DNA of 36,172 bases from CAYLHS01 sp964383535 (GCA_964383535.1 CAYLHS010000010.1:1-36172); one strand, 5' to 3'; shown: positions 1-7,944, numbered from the stretch's first letter. Notes: generated by a model from the sequence alone, not told the origin. Numbers and translations: made by a program.

Positions 1-13
1 CCTTCGAGTTGCC

Positions 14-40
14 TTAGCACTCCGGTTGCTTGACTGCTAA
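14..40. promoter_or_regulatory. CIRCE element (HrcA operator), distal copy
   Basis: Inverted repeat TTAGCACTC - 9 nt - GACTGCTAA. It matches the CIRCE consensus (TTAGCACTC-N9-GAGTGCTAA) with one mismatch in the right arm. CIRCE is the operator of the heat-shock repressor HrcA and normally controls groES-groEL and dnaK operons. The tsaD gene lies nearby on the minus strand, and tsaD-groES-groEL is a common actinobacterial order, so the likely target is a leftward groES beyond the window edge. This copy would lie at or just after the predicted transcription start. Confidence 0.85.
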
Positions 41-43
41 AGC

Positions 44-70
44 CTAGCACTCGCCCGACGAGAGTGCTAA
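44..70. promoter_or_regulatory. CIRCE element (HrcA operator), proximal copy
   Basis: Inverted repeat CTAGCACTC - 9 nt - GAGTGCTAA, one mismatch from the CIRCE consensus. It is separated from the other copy by only 3 bp. Read on the minus strand, TTAGCA (70-65) and TAGGCT (46-41) are 18 bp apart and could be the -35 and -10 boxes of a leftward promoter, so HrcA bound here would cover the promoter. The promoter boxes are an inference; the operator match is read directly. Confidence 0.9.
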
Positions 71-86
71 TCGTCGTTCAGGGCGT

Positions 87-1196
87 TCACACCCTGTGCC
101 GCTGGATCCAGCGGGCGATGTCCGACGCCGAGATGATGCCTACGAGTCGCCCTTCACTGACCACTACGACCCTGCGACCCTCCCCCGACAGACGGGGGAT
201 GACCGACTCGATATCCACATCCGCCGACACGATGTCTTCCGGCTCCAGCATCCGCATGACTTCCGATGTCCGCACCGTGGACCAACGAGAGCGGTCCACG
301 TCTCGGAGCTGGCGCATGCTGACGATTCCTCGGACTCTGCCTGAGAGAACAACCGGAAACGACGAGTAGTTGTGCTGCATGAAGTAGTCGTCGAACAGGT
401 TCTGGAGGTTCGTGTCGCCGTCGACAACAACCGGAGTAGGAGTCATCAACTGGCCTGCGGTGACCCCCTTCAAGGTCCGCTTCGCTTCCATCTGGAGCTG
501 CGCAGAGCCTGCGGCCTGGAAGAGGAACCACCCGAGCACGATCCACCACAAGCCGCCGAGGTTGCCCCTGGTGAGCAGCGAGATCACCCCAACCACCACC
601 ATGGCGATGGAGACGACGCGGCCGCCCGTGACGGCGACCTTCGTCGCCTTGTCGATGTCCCCCGTGATCCGCCACACGATGGACCGCAGCACACGTCCCC
701 CGTCGAGGGGGAATCCGGGTGCCAGGTTGAAGACGCCCAGGATGACGTTGATCCAGGCGAGCTGCTTCGAGAGGTGATCGACGAGCGTGCCGTCGGCGAA
801 CAGCAACGAGAACCCGTAGAACATCGCACCAAGCACCACCGATGCGAGGGGACCGGCGATCGTGACGGCAAACTCGGTGCCGGGGGTTGTTGCCTCTTCT
901 TCGATTTCCGACACGCCACCGAACACGAACAGGCGTATCCGCTTCACGGGGATGCCACGACCAACAGCGACGAGAGAGTGGCTCAACTCGTGCATGACGA
1001 CGCTGCCGAAAAACAGCAACGTGCCGACAAAGGCACCGATCCACACACCGCTCTGTGACGCCTCCGGTCCGCCGCCGGCCGAAACGAGTTCCGTCCAGAA
1101 GAACATCCAGATGAGAAAGAAGATGATCAGCCAGGACGCGTCGACACTGATCGGAATGCCGTGCACACGGCCGATGACGAACCCCTTGCCGTTCAC
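87..1196 (-). CDS. M50-family (site-2 protease-like) zinc metalloprotease with CBS domains
   Basis: Predicted intramembrane zinc protease of the S2P/M50 family, 369 residues from the GTG start. HELSH at residues 69-73 is the zinc/catalytic motif, and N157 to D165 (NLAPGFPLD, then GGR) supplies the third ligand. Several hydrophobic segments span roughly residues 20-230. The last 120 residues look like a CBS pair, as in Rv2625c-type proteins, which may sense adenine nucleotides. The GTG at 1196 overlaps the tsaD stop by 4 nt (GTGA), which is why I chose it; a longer reading would extend into tsaD. It is the last gene of the tsa operon, and its substrate cannot be told from sequence. The family call is firm and the physiological role unknown. 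Confidence 0.9.
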   Translation of the reverse strand: MNGKGFVIGRVHGIPISVDASWLIIFFLIWMFFWTELVSAGGGPEASQSGVWIGAFVGTLLFFGSVVMHELSHSLVAVGRGIPVKRIRLFVFGGVSEIEEEATTPGTEFAVTIAGPLASVVLGAMFYGFSLLFADGTLVDHLSKQLAWINVILGVFNLAPGFPLDGGRVLRSIVWRITGDIDKATKVAVTGGRVVSIAMVVVGVISLLTRGNLGGLWWIVLGWFLFQAAGSAQLQMEAKRTLKGVTAGQLMTPTPVVVDGDTNLQNLFDDYFMQHNYSSFPVVLSGRVRGIVSMRQLRDVDRSRWSTVRTSEVMRMLEPEDIVSADVDIESVIPRLSGEGRRVVVVSEGRLVGIISASDIARWIQRHRV

Positions 1197-2200
1197 AGTG
1201 CCATGGAGGGATCGACCGAAGATCCCCAGTCGGTGTAGTCGCCCTCTGTGAGATGGAACGCACCGGCAGCACCGATCATCGCCGCGTTGTCGGTGCACAG
1301 CACAGGATCAGGGAGCAGCAATCGGACCCCGCGACGATCCGCCTCCGCCTGCATCTTCGCTCTGAGCCGCCGGTTCGAGAGGACTCCTCCCCCACCGGCC
1401 ACGGTCCCGACCCCCGTGTCCTCGACTGCGTTGAACGTCTTGGCGACGAGCGCATCGACGATGGCCTCTTGGATCGAGGCGGCGACATCGGCCAGCGGTG
1501 GAAGTGTGCCTTCGGCGGCCGACTTCTCGATGAACGTCACCACCGATGTCTTGAGCCCGGAGAACGACAAGTCGTACCGACGATCGGGAAGGGCCCTCGG
1601 GAAGGAGATCGTGGTCGGATCGCCATCATCCGACGCTTCGTCGATCGCCGGCCCGCCCGGATAGCCGAGCCCCATGAATCGGGCGAGCTTGTCGAACGCC
1701 TCACCTGACGCGTCGTCGATCGTCTGACCCAGCACCTGATACTCGCCCCATCGCGCGACGTGGACGATCTGACTGTGGCCGCCGGAGGCGAGTACCACGA
1801 CCGCGGGCGGGTCGAAGTCCGGATGCTGGAGTCGCGGCGCCATCAGATGCCCCTCCATATGGTCGATACCGACGAATGGCAGGCCACGGGCCCACGCCGT
1901 CGCCTTGCCGAACTGGAACCCGACGAGAAGAGCGCCGACCAGTCCTGGGCCTTGGGTAGCAGCGACACCATCGAGGTCGTCCGGATGGATGCCGGCCTCG
2001 ACCAGCGACCTATGGGTGAGCGACCTGATCGACTCGACGTGAGCGCGTGCCGCGACCTCCGGTACCACTCCGCCGAACCTGGCGTGGATCTCCGTCTGGG
2101 ATGCGAGGACGTTGGAGAGGATGGTGGTACCCCGAACGACGGCGACGCTCGTCTCGTCACAACTCGTCTCGAACGACAACACGACCGGTCCGCCGCTCAT
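1193..2200 (-). CDS. tsaD: tRNA N6-threonylcarbamoyladenosine transferase TsaD
   Basis: TsaD (Kae1/Gcp family, ASKHA fold) transfers the threonylcarbamoyl group from TC-AMP to A37 of ANN-decoding tRNAs, working with TsaB and TsaE. It has 335 residues, the usual length. The metal ligands are visible: H114 and H118 in HMEGH, and D304 in CTDNAAMIG. The N-terminal FETSCDETSVA and the GGGVLSN loop are typical. Its ATG overlaps the rimI stop (ATGA). TsaB and TsaE are encoded just upstream; the fourth enzyme, TsaC/Sua5, is not in this window. Confidence 0.97.
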   Translation of the reverse strand: MSGGPVVLSFETSCDETSVAVVRGTTILSNVLASQTEIHARFGGVVPEVAARAHVESIRSLTHRSLVEAGIHPDDLDGVAATQGPGLVGALLVGFQFGKATAWARGLPFVGIDHMEGHLMAPRLQHPDFDPPAVVVLASGGHSQIVHVARWGEYQVLGQTIDDASGEAFDKLARFMGLGYPGGPAIDEASDDGDPTTISFPRALPDRRYDLSFSGLKTSVVTFIEKSAAEGTLPPLADVAASIQEAIVDALVAKTFNAVEDTGVGTVAGGGGVLSNRRLRAKMQAEADRRGVRLLLPDPVLCTDNAAMIGAAGAFHLTEGDYTDWGSSVDPSMAL

Positions 2201-2673
2201 CGCAGCCCCTCTCGAATCGATTCGACTCTTGCCCGATACTCAGGCTCGGAAATGTCGTGGACCCACATGACGAGCGCGTCTTCGTTGCCGTAGTAGGCGC
2301 TACGGACACCGACAGGCACCATCCCGAACTTGCGGTAGAGGTCCTGTGCGGCCTTGTTGGACACTCTGACCTCCAGCGTCAGGTGATGGGCGCCCTGATC
2401 GAGCGCTGCGTCGACGAGGCCGAGCATCAGCCTGGTGCCGAGTCCTTGTCGCTGAACCGACGAGGCGAGCGTGACGATGTGTGCTTCGTCCTCGTCGAGA
2501 AGCAGCCCGCCGTACCCAACGATCGCTCCATCAGACTCGGCGACCAGGTAGACGCGATTGTCCGATATGACTTCGGTCTGGAGGATCGCTTCGTCCCACG
2601 GCTGCGAGAACGACGCCCGCTCGAGTTCGAGCACGCCAGGCAGGTCCTCGGGCACCATCGGACGTATCTCCAT
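2197..2673 (-). CDS. rimI: GNAT N-acetyltransferase, RimI-like (ribosomal protein S18 alanine acetyltransferase)
   Basis: A 158-residue GNAT protein. The acetyl-CoA pyrophosphate loop QRQGLG lies at residues 74-79, and the N-terminal MEIRPMVPEDLPGVLELE is typical of RimI. RimI acetylates the N-terminal alanine of S18 in Escherichia coli; actinobacterial homologues beside tsaB/tsaD are relaxed in substrate. The ATG at 2673 overlaps the tsaB stop (TGATG). An in-frame GTG at 2685 sits closer to the GGAGG sequence and is a possible alternative start adding four residues. The tsaB-rimI-tsaD order is conserved in many bacteria. Confidence 0.92.
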   Translation of the reverse strand: MEIRPMVPEDLPGVLELERASFSQPWDEAILQTEVISDNRVYLVAESDGAIVGYGGLLLDEDEAHIVTLASSVQRQGLGTRLMLGLVDAALDQGAHHLTLEVRVSNKAAQDLYRKFGMVPVGVRSAYYGNEDALVMWVHDISEPEYRARVESIREGLR

Positions 2674-3380
2674 CACTGCGACCACGGCCCCTCCTTGCGG
2701 AACTCGGTCCATCCGATGTTGACGTCGGGTTCTCTCAGGTACAGAGGCCGCACATCGCGACTCGAAGGGAACTCCTGACGCTCGACGGGTCCGACGGCCA
2801 GACCGAGCAGCGCCTGCGCCGACGGATACCGCGGCCGGCCCGACTTGACCCTGTGAAGGCCACGAAGCACCGTCTCGTGCAGTACTTCCCAATCGCCGAC
2901 GACGAGTGCGTTTGTCGGATCCGACTCGAGGAGTGCCCGCAGGTGGTCCGGGCGAACGATCCTCGGCTCGCTGTCTCGAACGACGCCACCGGGTACCGGC
3001 TGGTAGGACGCGACCGCGACCTCACCGCGACGGACATCGACAACCGACCAGATGTGTCGGTGTCCTGTGGTCGCGCCGAGTGCGACGGCATCGAGGGACA
3101 CGATTGGGACCAGAGGAACGCCGAGACTCGATGCCAGCCCTTGGGCTGTCGCCAATCCGACTCTGATGCCCGTATACAGCCCAGGACCCACGTCCACGGC
3201 GATCGCATCGACATCGGACGGCACCCACCCTGCCTGATCGAACAGGTAGTCGAGCGCCGAGACGATGAATCCCGCGTGCCCACGGCGATCGACTTTCGAC
3301 GCAGAGGCGATGGCGACACGGCCTTCACCCAGCGCAACCGACGATGCAGGCGTCGCTGTCTCGATGGCAAGGAGCTTCAC
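2673..3380 (-). CDS. tsaB: tRNA threonylcarbamoyladenosine biosynthesis protein TsaB
   Basis: TsaB is the inactive ASKHA-fold paralogue that dimerises with TsaD and is needed for t6A formation. The N-terminal LLAIETATPASSVALGEG and the VGPGLYTGIR loop (residues 64-73) are family signatures. The length from the GTG is 235 residues, normal for TsaB. The GTG at 3380 overlaps the tsaE stop by 4 nt (GTGA). An upstream in-frame ATG exists, but it would place about 47 basic, low-complexity residues over tsaE, so I rejected it. Confidence 0.95.
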   Translation of the reverse strand: MKLLAIETATPASSVALGEGRVAIASASKVDRRGHAGFIVSALDYLFDQAGWVPSDVDAIAVDVGPGLYTGIRVGLATAQGLASSLGVPLVPIVSLDAVALGATTGHRHIWSVVDVRRGEVAVASYQPVPGGVVRDSEPRIVRPDHLRALLESDPTNALVVGDWEVLHETVLRGLHRVKSGRPRYPSAQALLGLAVGPVERQEFPSSRDVRPLYLREPDVNIGWTEFRKEGPWSQ

Positions 3381-3832
3381 TGGAGGACGTCCTGGATGCG
3401 GCGGTTCTCCCACAGGACCCCGTGTCCAGTGAACGAAATCGTGCGCGTTCCTTCGCCGTGCACGACGAAGCGAATCAGGAGGTAATCCTCCGGCAGTGCG
3501 GCGACGATGGCGTCGCCCCACTCGATCGCGAGGATCGCCCCGTCGGCCTCATCAAGGAGCTCGAGGTCGGCGAGTTCGTTCAAGGTGCCGAGCCGGTAGA
3601 TATCGGCGTGGACGAGCGGTATGAACCCCCCTCGGTATGTGTGAATGAGCACAAAACTCGGACTCGTCACCGCCTCTTCGATCCCCAACCCCTCGGCGAG
3701 ACCAGCAACGAGGGCCGTCTTCCCGACGCCCAGGCCACCGCTCAGGAGAACGACGTCATTCGGTCTCAGGAGGCTTGCGAGACGCCGCCCCACCGTTCGC
3801 GTCTCGAATTCGGACGTCGAGGTGATCTCCAT
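3377..3832 (-). CDS. tsaE: tRNA threonylcarbamoyladenosine biosynthesis ATPase TsaE
   Basis: TsaE is a small P-loop ATPase that binds the TsaBD dimer and resets it between catalytic cycles. The Walker A motif GGLGVGKT is at residues 32-39, followed by the typical SPSFVLIHTY and HADIYRL segments. The length is 151 residues. The ATG at 3832 overlaps the stop of the uracil-DNA glycosylase gene by one base (TGATG). Translation is probably coupled along this part of the operon. Confidence 0.96.
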   Translation of the reverse strand: MEITSTSEFETRTVGRRLASLLRPNDVVLLSGGLGVGKTALVAGLAEGLGIEEAVTSPSFVLIHTYRGGFIPLVHADIYRLGTLNELADLELLDEADGAILAIEWGDAIVAALPEDYLLIRFVVHGEGTRTISFTGHGVLWENRRIQDVLQ

Positions 3833-4449
3833 CAGAACAACCCCATCTGCTCGGGCTCGGGAGTCTCGGGCTCGAGAGTCTCGACTTCGGCCGACTCTGC
3901 CAGTACAGACTCGATGAGCGCAAAGTCCTCCTGCATCCGATCGAGCACCGACTGGCCACCTCGAAGAGCCGCCGCGGGATGGAACGTCGGGACGACGGTG
4001 CGGTTCCACCAGGGATACGCGTGACCGCGCAGCCTGCTGATTCCGGCCTGTTGTTTGAGCAACAGCTTGGTGGCGAAGTTGCCCAGCGTCACGACGACGT
4101 CCGGATCGATGATGCGTATCTGTTCGGCGAGGAACCCCTTGCAGGCTTCGATCTCATCTGGCCGTGGGTCACGGTTGCCCGGCGGGCGGCACTTGACCAC
4201 GTTGGCGATGTAGACATCCTCGCGTCGAAGGTCGATCTCACCTAGCAGCCTGTTGAGCAACTGGCCGGCAGCTCCGACGAACGGCACCCCTTGCAGGTCC
4301 TCGTTTCGTCCCGGTCCCTCTCCGACGAACATGACGCGAGCATCCGGCGACCCGTCGCCGAACACAACGGTCGTTCTCGTGTCGGCGAGACGGCAGGCCG
4401 TGCACTGCCGGGCGCGTTCGCCGAGTTCTCGCAGTGCCTCGCTTGTCAC
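3832..4449 (-). CDS. Type-4 (4Fe-4S) uracil-DNA glycosylase
   Basis: It removes uracil from DNA as the first step of base-excision repair. Four cysteines for the iron-sulphur cluster are at C16, C19, C87 and C103 (numbered from the GTG). The active-site GEGPG at 43-47, PFVGAAGQLL, and the FHPAA motif with H157 mark family 4. The protein ends in an acidic, proline-rich linker and the residues QMGLF, which resemble a sliding-clamp binding motif. I chose the GTG at 4449 because it gives the GTGA overlap used throughout this operon and has a GAGG just upstream. The ATG at 4473 (213 residues) would overlap the previous gene by 28 nt and shows no ribosome-binding site. Confidence 0.93.
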   Translation of the reverse strand: MTSEALRELGERARQCTACRLADTRTTVVFGDGSPDARVMFVGEGPGRNEDLQGVPFVGAAGQLLNRLLGEIDLRREDVYIANVVKCRPPGNRDPRPDEIEACKGFLAEQIRIIDPDVVVTLGNFATKLLLKQQAGISRLRGHAYPWWNRTVVPTFHPAAALRGGQSVLDRMQEDFALIESVLAESAEVETLEPETPEPEQMGLF

Positions 4450-5333
4450 GTGTCCTCTGTCGTCGTCCGCCATGCCAGCGCTGCTTCGATCGCGCGTCCT
4501 GTCGCCGCGAACGCCCCCTCCGCGACCGTGTCAACGTCGGCCATGACGTTCCCGCAGGAGACCGCGAATGCGGCATCGCCATCATATCGGGTGTGTGTCG
4601 GTCTGACGCATGCCGCGAGCGAGTCCTGGGCACGTACCGCAACCCTGGTCAGCTCGTTCCTCGTCAGTTCGGCATCGGTCGCGACGACGATGAGCGTCGT
4701 ATTCGTCCGGGTCGGTGGCGTGGGATCCGGGCCGTCCGGCACCGGCCGGCCGCCCGTCAGAGGTGTTCCCTCCAGCGTGAAGACGTCTCCGACGGCGTTG
4801 ACGACCACGAGTGCACCAACGGTTACCTGCCCCACACGGATCGAGAACGAACCCAACCCTCCCGGCTGGAACGCGCCTCGCCAACCTCCGACCATCGCAC
4901 CTGTCCCGGCACCGATAGGGCCCGCCTCGACGGGACGATCGGATGCGGCGTGGTATGCGGCGGCACCCTGTTCGGCACCCGGTCGAACGGACGAGTCCCC
5001 GACGAGGAGATCGTAGATCACCGCCGCAGGAACGATCGGCACGGGTCCTGACGGGGTGAGGTGACCCCGCCCCTCCTCTTCGAGGGCATGCATGACACCA
5101 TCCGCGGCGGCAAGCCCAAACGCCGACCCTCCCGTGAGCAGGATCGCCTGCACACTTTCGACACTCATACCGGGCGTCATCAGCGCCGTCTCTCTCGTCC
5201 CGGGCGCCGCCCCTCTGACCTCAAACGCAGTGACGTTTGGCTCGGGGAGCGAGATGACCGTGCAGCCGGTTCGGGCTTGTGCGTCCGTCCAATGACCAAC
5301 GCGTATCCCGGCGACGTCGGTGATAGAACTCAC
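4446..5333 (-). CDS. P1 (S58/DmpA) family N-terminal-nucleophile peptidase
   Basis: A 295-residue member of the P1/S58 family, which includes the aminopeptidase DmpA and nylon oligomer hydrolases (NylC). These proteins self-cleave to expose an N-terminal Thr or Ser nucleophile. Here NTTLIVVATDAELT places a NylC-like cleavage site between N211 and T212. The other family blocks, ITDVAGIRVGHWTD, LLTGGSAFGLAAADGV and RPTHTRYDGDAAFA, are present. It starts at a GTG overlapping the alr stop (GTGA). Its place between alr and the DNA-repair/t6A genes is unusual. The substrate is unknown; family members act on N-terminal amino acids, D-Ala esters or amides. Confidence 0.9.
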   Translation of the reverse strand: MSSITDVAGIRVGHWTDAQARTGCTVISLPEPNVTAFEVRGAAPGTRETALMTPGMSVESVQAILLTGGSAFGLAAADGVMHALEEEGRGHLTPSGPVPIVPAAVIYDLLVGDSSVRPGAEQGAAAYHAASDRPVEAGPIGAGTGAMVGGWRGAFQPGGLGSFSIRVGQVTVGALVVVNAVGDVFTLEGTPLTGGRPVPDGPDPTPPTRTNTTLIVVATDAELTRNELTRVAVRAQDSLAACVRPTHTRYDGDAAFAVSCGNVMADVDTVAEGAFAATGRAIEAALAWRTTTEDT

Positions 5334-6424
5334 ACGTACCTCCTTGGCAATCGGGGGCCGATCTGGCAGACGACTTCATACGGGATCGTTCCCATGTGTA
5401 TCGCCCAGTCGGTCGCAGTGATTTCTTCGCTCCCCTGGCGGCCGATCAGGACCACCTCGTCGCCTGCCGTAACGGGGGTATCGCCGATGTCGACGAGGAT
5501 CTGATCCATCGTGACGTTGCCGGCAAACCGGTGCCGATACCCTCCGATCAGCACCTCGCCGGCCTCGAAGAGCGACCGGGGAAGCCCGTCCGCGTACCCG
5601 ATGGGAACGGTGGCGACCGTCGCTTCCCTGTCGAGCGCTCTTCTACGCCCGTAGGAAGGGCGGGTTCCTGGCGGGTATCTGCGCACCATTGACACGGCCG
5701 AGACGATCCGCATCACGGCCCGAAGACCGATGTCCGGAACCACACCGGGAGCGGGGTTGATGCCGTAGATACCGAGACCGATGCGCACCATGTCGAACCT
5801 CGCTTCGGGAAACCGGATCGCACCCGCCGTGTTTGCCGCATGGCGAATGGGTACGTCGATGCCGAGGTCCGAGAGCTCGGAGATCAACGCCGTATAGCGA
5901 TCGATCTGAATCCGAGTGAACGGGTCGTCTTCGTCGGCGACCGGAAAGTGGGTCCACACGCTCTCCAGGCTCAATCGGGAGTCCTTGGTGATGCGCTGAG
6001 CCAGATCGACCGCGTCCTCCGGTGTTGCCCCTACCCGATGCATGCCGGTGTCGACCTTCACATGGACGGAAATCGGACGGCTCGCGGCCTCCGCGAGTGC
6101 TTCGGTGAACTCCCGCCGGTACACGGTCGGGGTGAGCCCCCATCGCACGATCTCGGCGGCGTCAGCGATCGGAGGTTCCGACAACAGCAACACCTTCGCT
6201 TCGATCCCAGCTTCGCGCAGTCGAATCCCTTCCTCGACGAGCGCTACCGCAAGGAGATCGGCACCGGCCTCCAATGCGGCCTCGGCGACGGGAACGTCCC
6301 CGTGCCCGTAGGCGTCGGCCTTGACCACGGCGCAGACCGCTGCCGGTGCGACAGTCTCGGAGATCACCTGAACGTTGTCGCAGACGGCGTCGAGGTCGAT
6401 CTCCGCCCAGGACGGCCTCACCAT
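5330..6424 (-). CDS. alr: Alanine racemase
   Basis: A PLP enzyme interconverting L- and D-alanine for peptidoglycan. The PLP lysine is K35 in VVKADAYGHG, and the second catalytic base is Y258 in SYGRRR. The segments HVKVDTGMHRVG and GYADGLPR are also typical. The length is 364 residues from ATG 6424, which overlaps the nnr stop by 7 nt. A GTG at 6421 gives the usual GTGA overlap and better spacing from AGGTGG, so the true start may be one codon later. Confidence 0.97.
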   Translation of the reverse strand: MVRPSWAEIDLDAVCDNVQVISETVAPAAVCAVVKADAYGHGDVPVAEAALEAGADLLAVALVEEGIRLREAGIEAKVLLLSEPPIADAAEIVRWGLTPTVYRREFTEALAEAASRPISVHVKVDTGMHRVGATPEDAVDLAQRITKDSRLSLESVWTHFPVADEDDPFTRIQIDRYTALISELSDLGIDVPIRHAANTAGAIRFPEARFDMVRIGLGIYGINPAPGVVPDIGLRAVMRIVSAVSMVRRYPPGTRPSYGRRRALDREATVATVPIGYADGLPRSLFEAGEVLIGGYRHRFAGNVTMDQILVDIGDTPVTAGDEVVLIGRQGSEEITATDWAIHMGTIPYEVVCQIGPRLPRRYV

Positions 6425-7830
6425 GCCACCTTTCCCACCTCGTGCGCGAGTACGTCGGCGGTCACGGCCTGTCGCGCTGCGAGGAGCTTTCCCGCACGGC
6501 CATGCCAGTAGGCGGCAGATCTCGCCGCGGTCTCAGCATCGAGCCCGCGAGCCCACAAGGCAGCGAGCAGACCGGTCAACACATCGCCAGTGCCGATGGT
6601 CGCGAGTTCGGGACCGCCGGTGGTGACGACCCACCGGGAGTCACCCATTACGAACGTCGGCGATCCTTTGAGCAGAACGACGACGCCCGTCGCGGTCGCG
6701 AGATCTGCAGCGTGCCGGTAGTCGGGCTCCTCACCGGTGAGGCGAGAGAATTCACCGGCATGGGGTGTGATCGCGGTCGGAGCGACCCGCGCAGCGAGCG
6801 CACCGGGACCCTCGAGCCCGTTCAAACCATCGGCATCGATGAGCAGTGGTCCATCCCATCGTTCGAGCAGGGCGGAGACGAACTCGTTCCGGTCAGGGCC
6901 CAGCCCGGGGCCCAGGGCAAGGACATCGAACCGTTTCGCGGCGACAGCGACCGCTTCGGCATCGTTCGCCTCGAACCGGGATTCATCGCCTATTGCCACG
7001 TTCAGCAGCTCAGGGGCCGCGCCGGCATAGACCGACCGGAGCGCGCCGGGCGTCGCGATCGAGACGGAACCTGCGCCGGCGTGCAGAGCACTCCGGGCGG
7101 CGAGGAGAGGAGCACCGGTCATCCCTGGCGAGCCACCGACGACCAACACGGAACCCGCCGACCACTTGTGAGCAGTGCGTGATCGGGAAGGCCTGGGGGC
7201 GTCCGCCTCACCTGCGAGGAAGAACTCGGCGTCGCCCCCATCCAGGCCGATGTCGTGGATCTTCAGATGACCGCACACGTCCGGCCCGACCCCGATGAGC
7301 TGGCCGACCTTGAGGCAGTGGAACGTGACCGTCGTGGCGGCATGAAAGACCGGGCCTTGCGCATCCCCCGTGGTTCCATCCAGGCCGCTTGGAATGTCGA
7401 CGGCGAGTACCGGAGCTCGTTTCTCCGTCCACGGAACGACGGCCTCGGGAAGCACCCCGCGAAAGCCCGAACCGAACAGGGCGTCGATGATCAGGTCGGT
7501 CGTCACCGGCGACCCAAGCGGCCGGATCGGCACACCAGCGGTGAGCGCTTCGCCGGCGGCCCAGAGGGCGTCGTCACTCTTCGCCTCGGCAAGGGCCCGT
7601 ACGGTCACGGCAGCGCCGCGCTGGCGTAGATACCGGGCGGCGACATACCCATCCCCACCGTTGTTGCCAGGGCCTGCGAGAACGGTGACGTTTGTCCCAT
7701 AGCCGGCCCCCATCTCAACGGCAGCGAGCGCCACACCGAGGCCTGCCCGTTCCATGAGGACGGGGCCCGGCGCGGGCGATGACGCGTCCAAGCGGGCTGA
7801 AGCTGCCGGCGTGAGTACGGGCTGCATCAC
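6418..7830 (-). CDS. nnr: Bifunctional NAD(P)HX epimerase / ADP-dependent NAD(P)HX dehydratase
   Basis: It repairs hydrated NADH and NADPH. The N-terminal YjeF_N epimerase domain carries GPGNNGGDG (residues 53-61). The C-terminal dehydratase (ribokinase-like) domain has GSPGMTGAPLLAA, TPHAGEFSRLTGE and GTGD (413-416). The length is 470 residues, normal for the fused form. Reading starts at GTG 7830 or the adjacent ATG 7827. No ribosome-binding site is visible, and a TACCAT -10-like box lies 5 nt upstream of the GTG, suggesting a leaderless transcript. It is the first gene of the nine-gene operon. Confidence 0.95.
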   Translation of the reverse strand: MMQPVLTPAASARLDASSPAPGPVLMERAGLGVALAAVEMGAGYGTNVTVLAGPGNNGGDGYVAARYLRQRGAAVTVRALAEAKSDDALWAAGEALTAGVPIRPLGSPVTTDLIIDALFGSGFRGVLPEAVVPWTEKRAPVLAVDIPSGLDGTTGDAQGPVFHAATTVTFHCLKVGQLIGVGPDVCGHLKIHDIGLDGGDAEFFLAGEADAPRPSRSRTAHKWSAGSVLVVGGSPGMTGAPLLAARSALHAGAGSVSIATPGALRSVYAGAAPELLNVAIGDESRFEANDAEAVAVAAKRFDVLALGPGLGPDRNEFVSALLERWDGPLLIDADGLNGLEGPGALAARVAPTAITPHAGEFSRLTGEEPDYRHAADLATATGVVVLLKGSPTFVMGDSRWVVTTGGPELATIGTGDVLTGLLAALWARGLDAETAARSAAYWHGRAGKLLAARQAVTADVLAHEVGKVAW

Positions 7831-7835
7831 TAGGG

Positions 7836-7841
7836 ATGGTA
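7836..7841 (-). promoter_or_regulatory. Candidate -10 box of a leaderless promoter for nnr
   Basis: TACCAT on the minus strand lies 5 nt before the GTG at 7830. There is no Shine-Dalgarno sequence, so transcription probably begins at or within a base or two of the start codon. No convincing -35 box is seen. Confidence 0.5.
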
Positions 7842-7852
7842 CCTAGCTCGCG

Positions 7853-7936
7853 GTTCTCGGTCGTCAGTCGTCACCAACGTGTCTCGTTTCGGACACCCGG
7901 ATCTTGAAGACTCAAGACTCAGGACTGAGGACTATC
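7853..7936. repeat. Degenerate heptanucleotide repeats in the nnr/coiled-coil gene spacer
   Basis: Seven-base units occur in phase. GTTCTCG is followed by two perfect GTCGTCA units (7853-7873). Then GACTCAA, GACTCAG, GACTGAG and GACTATC follow at 7909-7936. On the opposite strand the second block reads as GTCYTSA units, the same GT-anchored form as in other spacers of this window. The last unit contains the -10 box of the downstream gene. Confidence 0.7.
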
Positions 7937-7938
7937 TT
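7933..7938 (+). promoter_or_regulatory. Candidate -10 box of a leaderless promoter for the coiled-coil gene
   Basis: TATCTT is followed by exactly 6 nt and then the ATG at 7945, which would put the +1 position on the A of the start codon. No ribosome-binding site is present. Confidence 0.55.
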
Positions 7939-7944
7939 GCCCTC

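Noticed and set aside
372..1058. Plus-strand open frame opposite the M50 protease gene
   Set aside because: It is charged and low in complexity, has no domain, and is explained as a shadow of a clear minus-strand gene.
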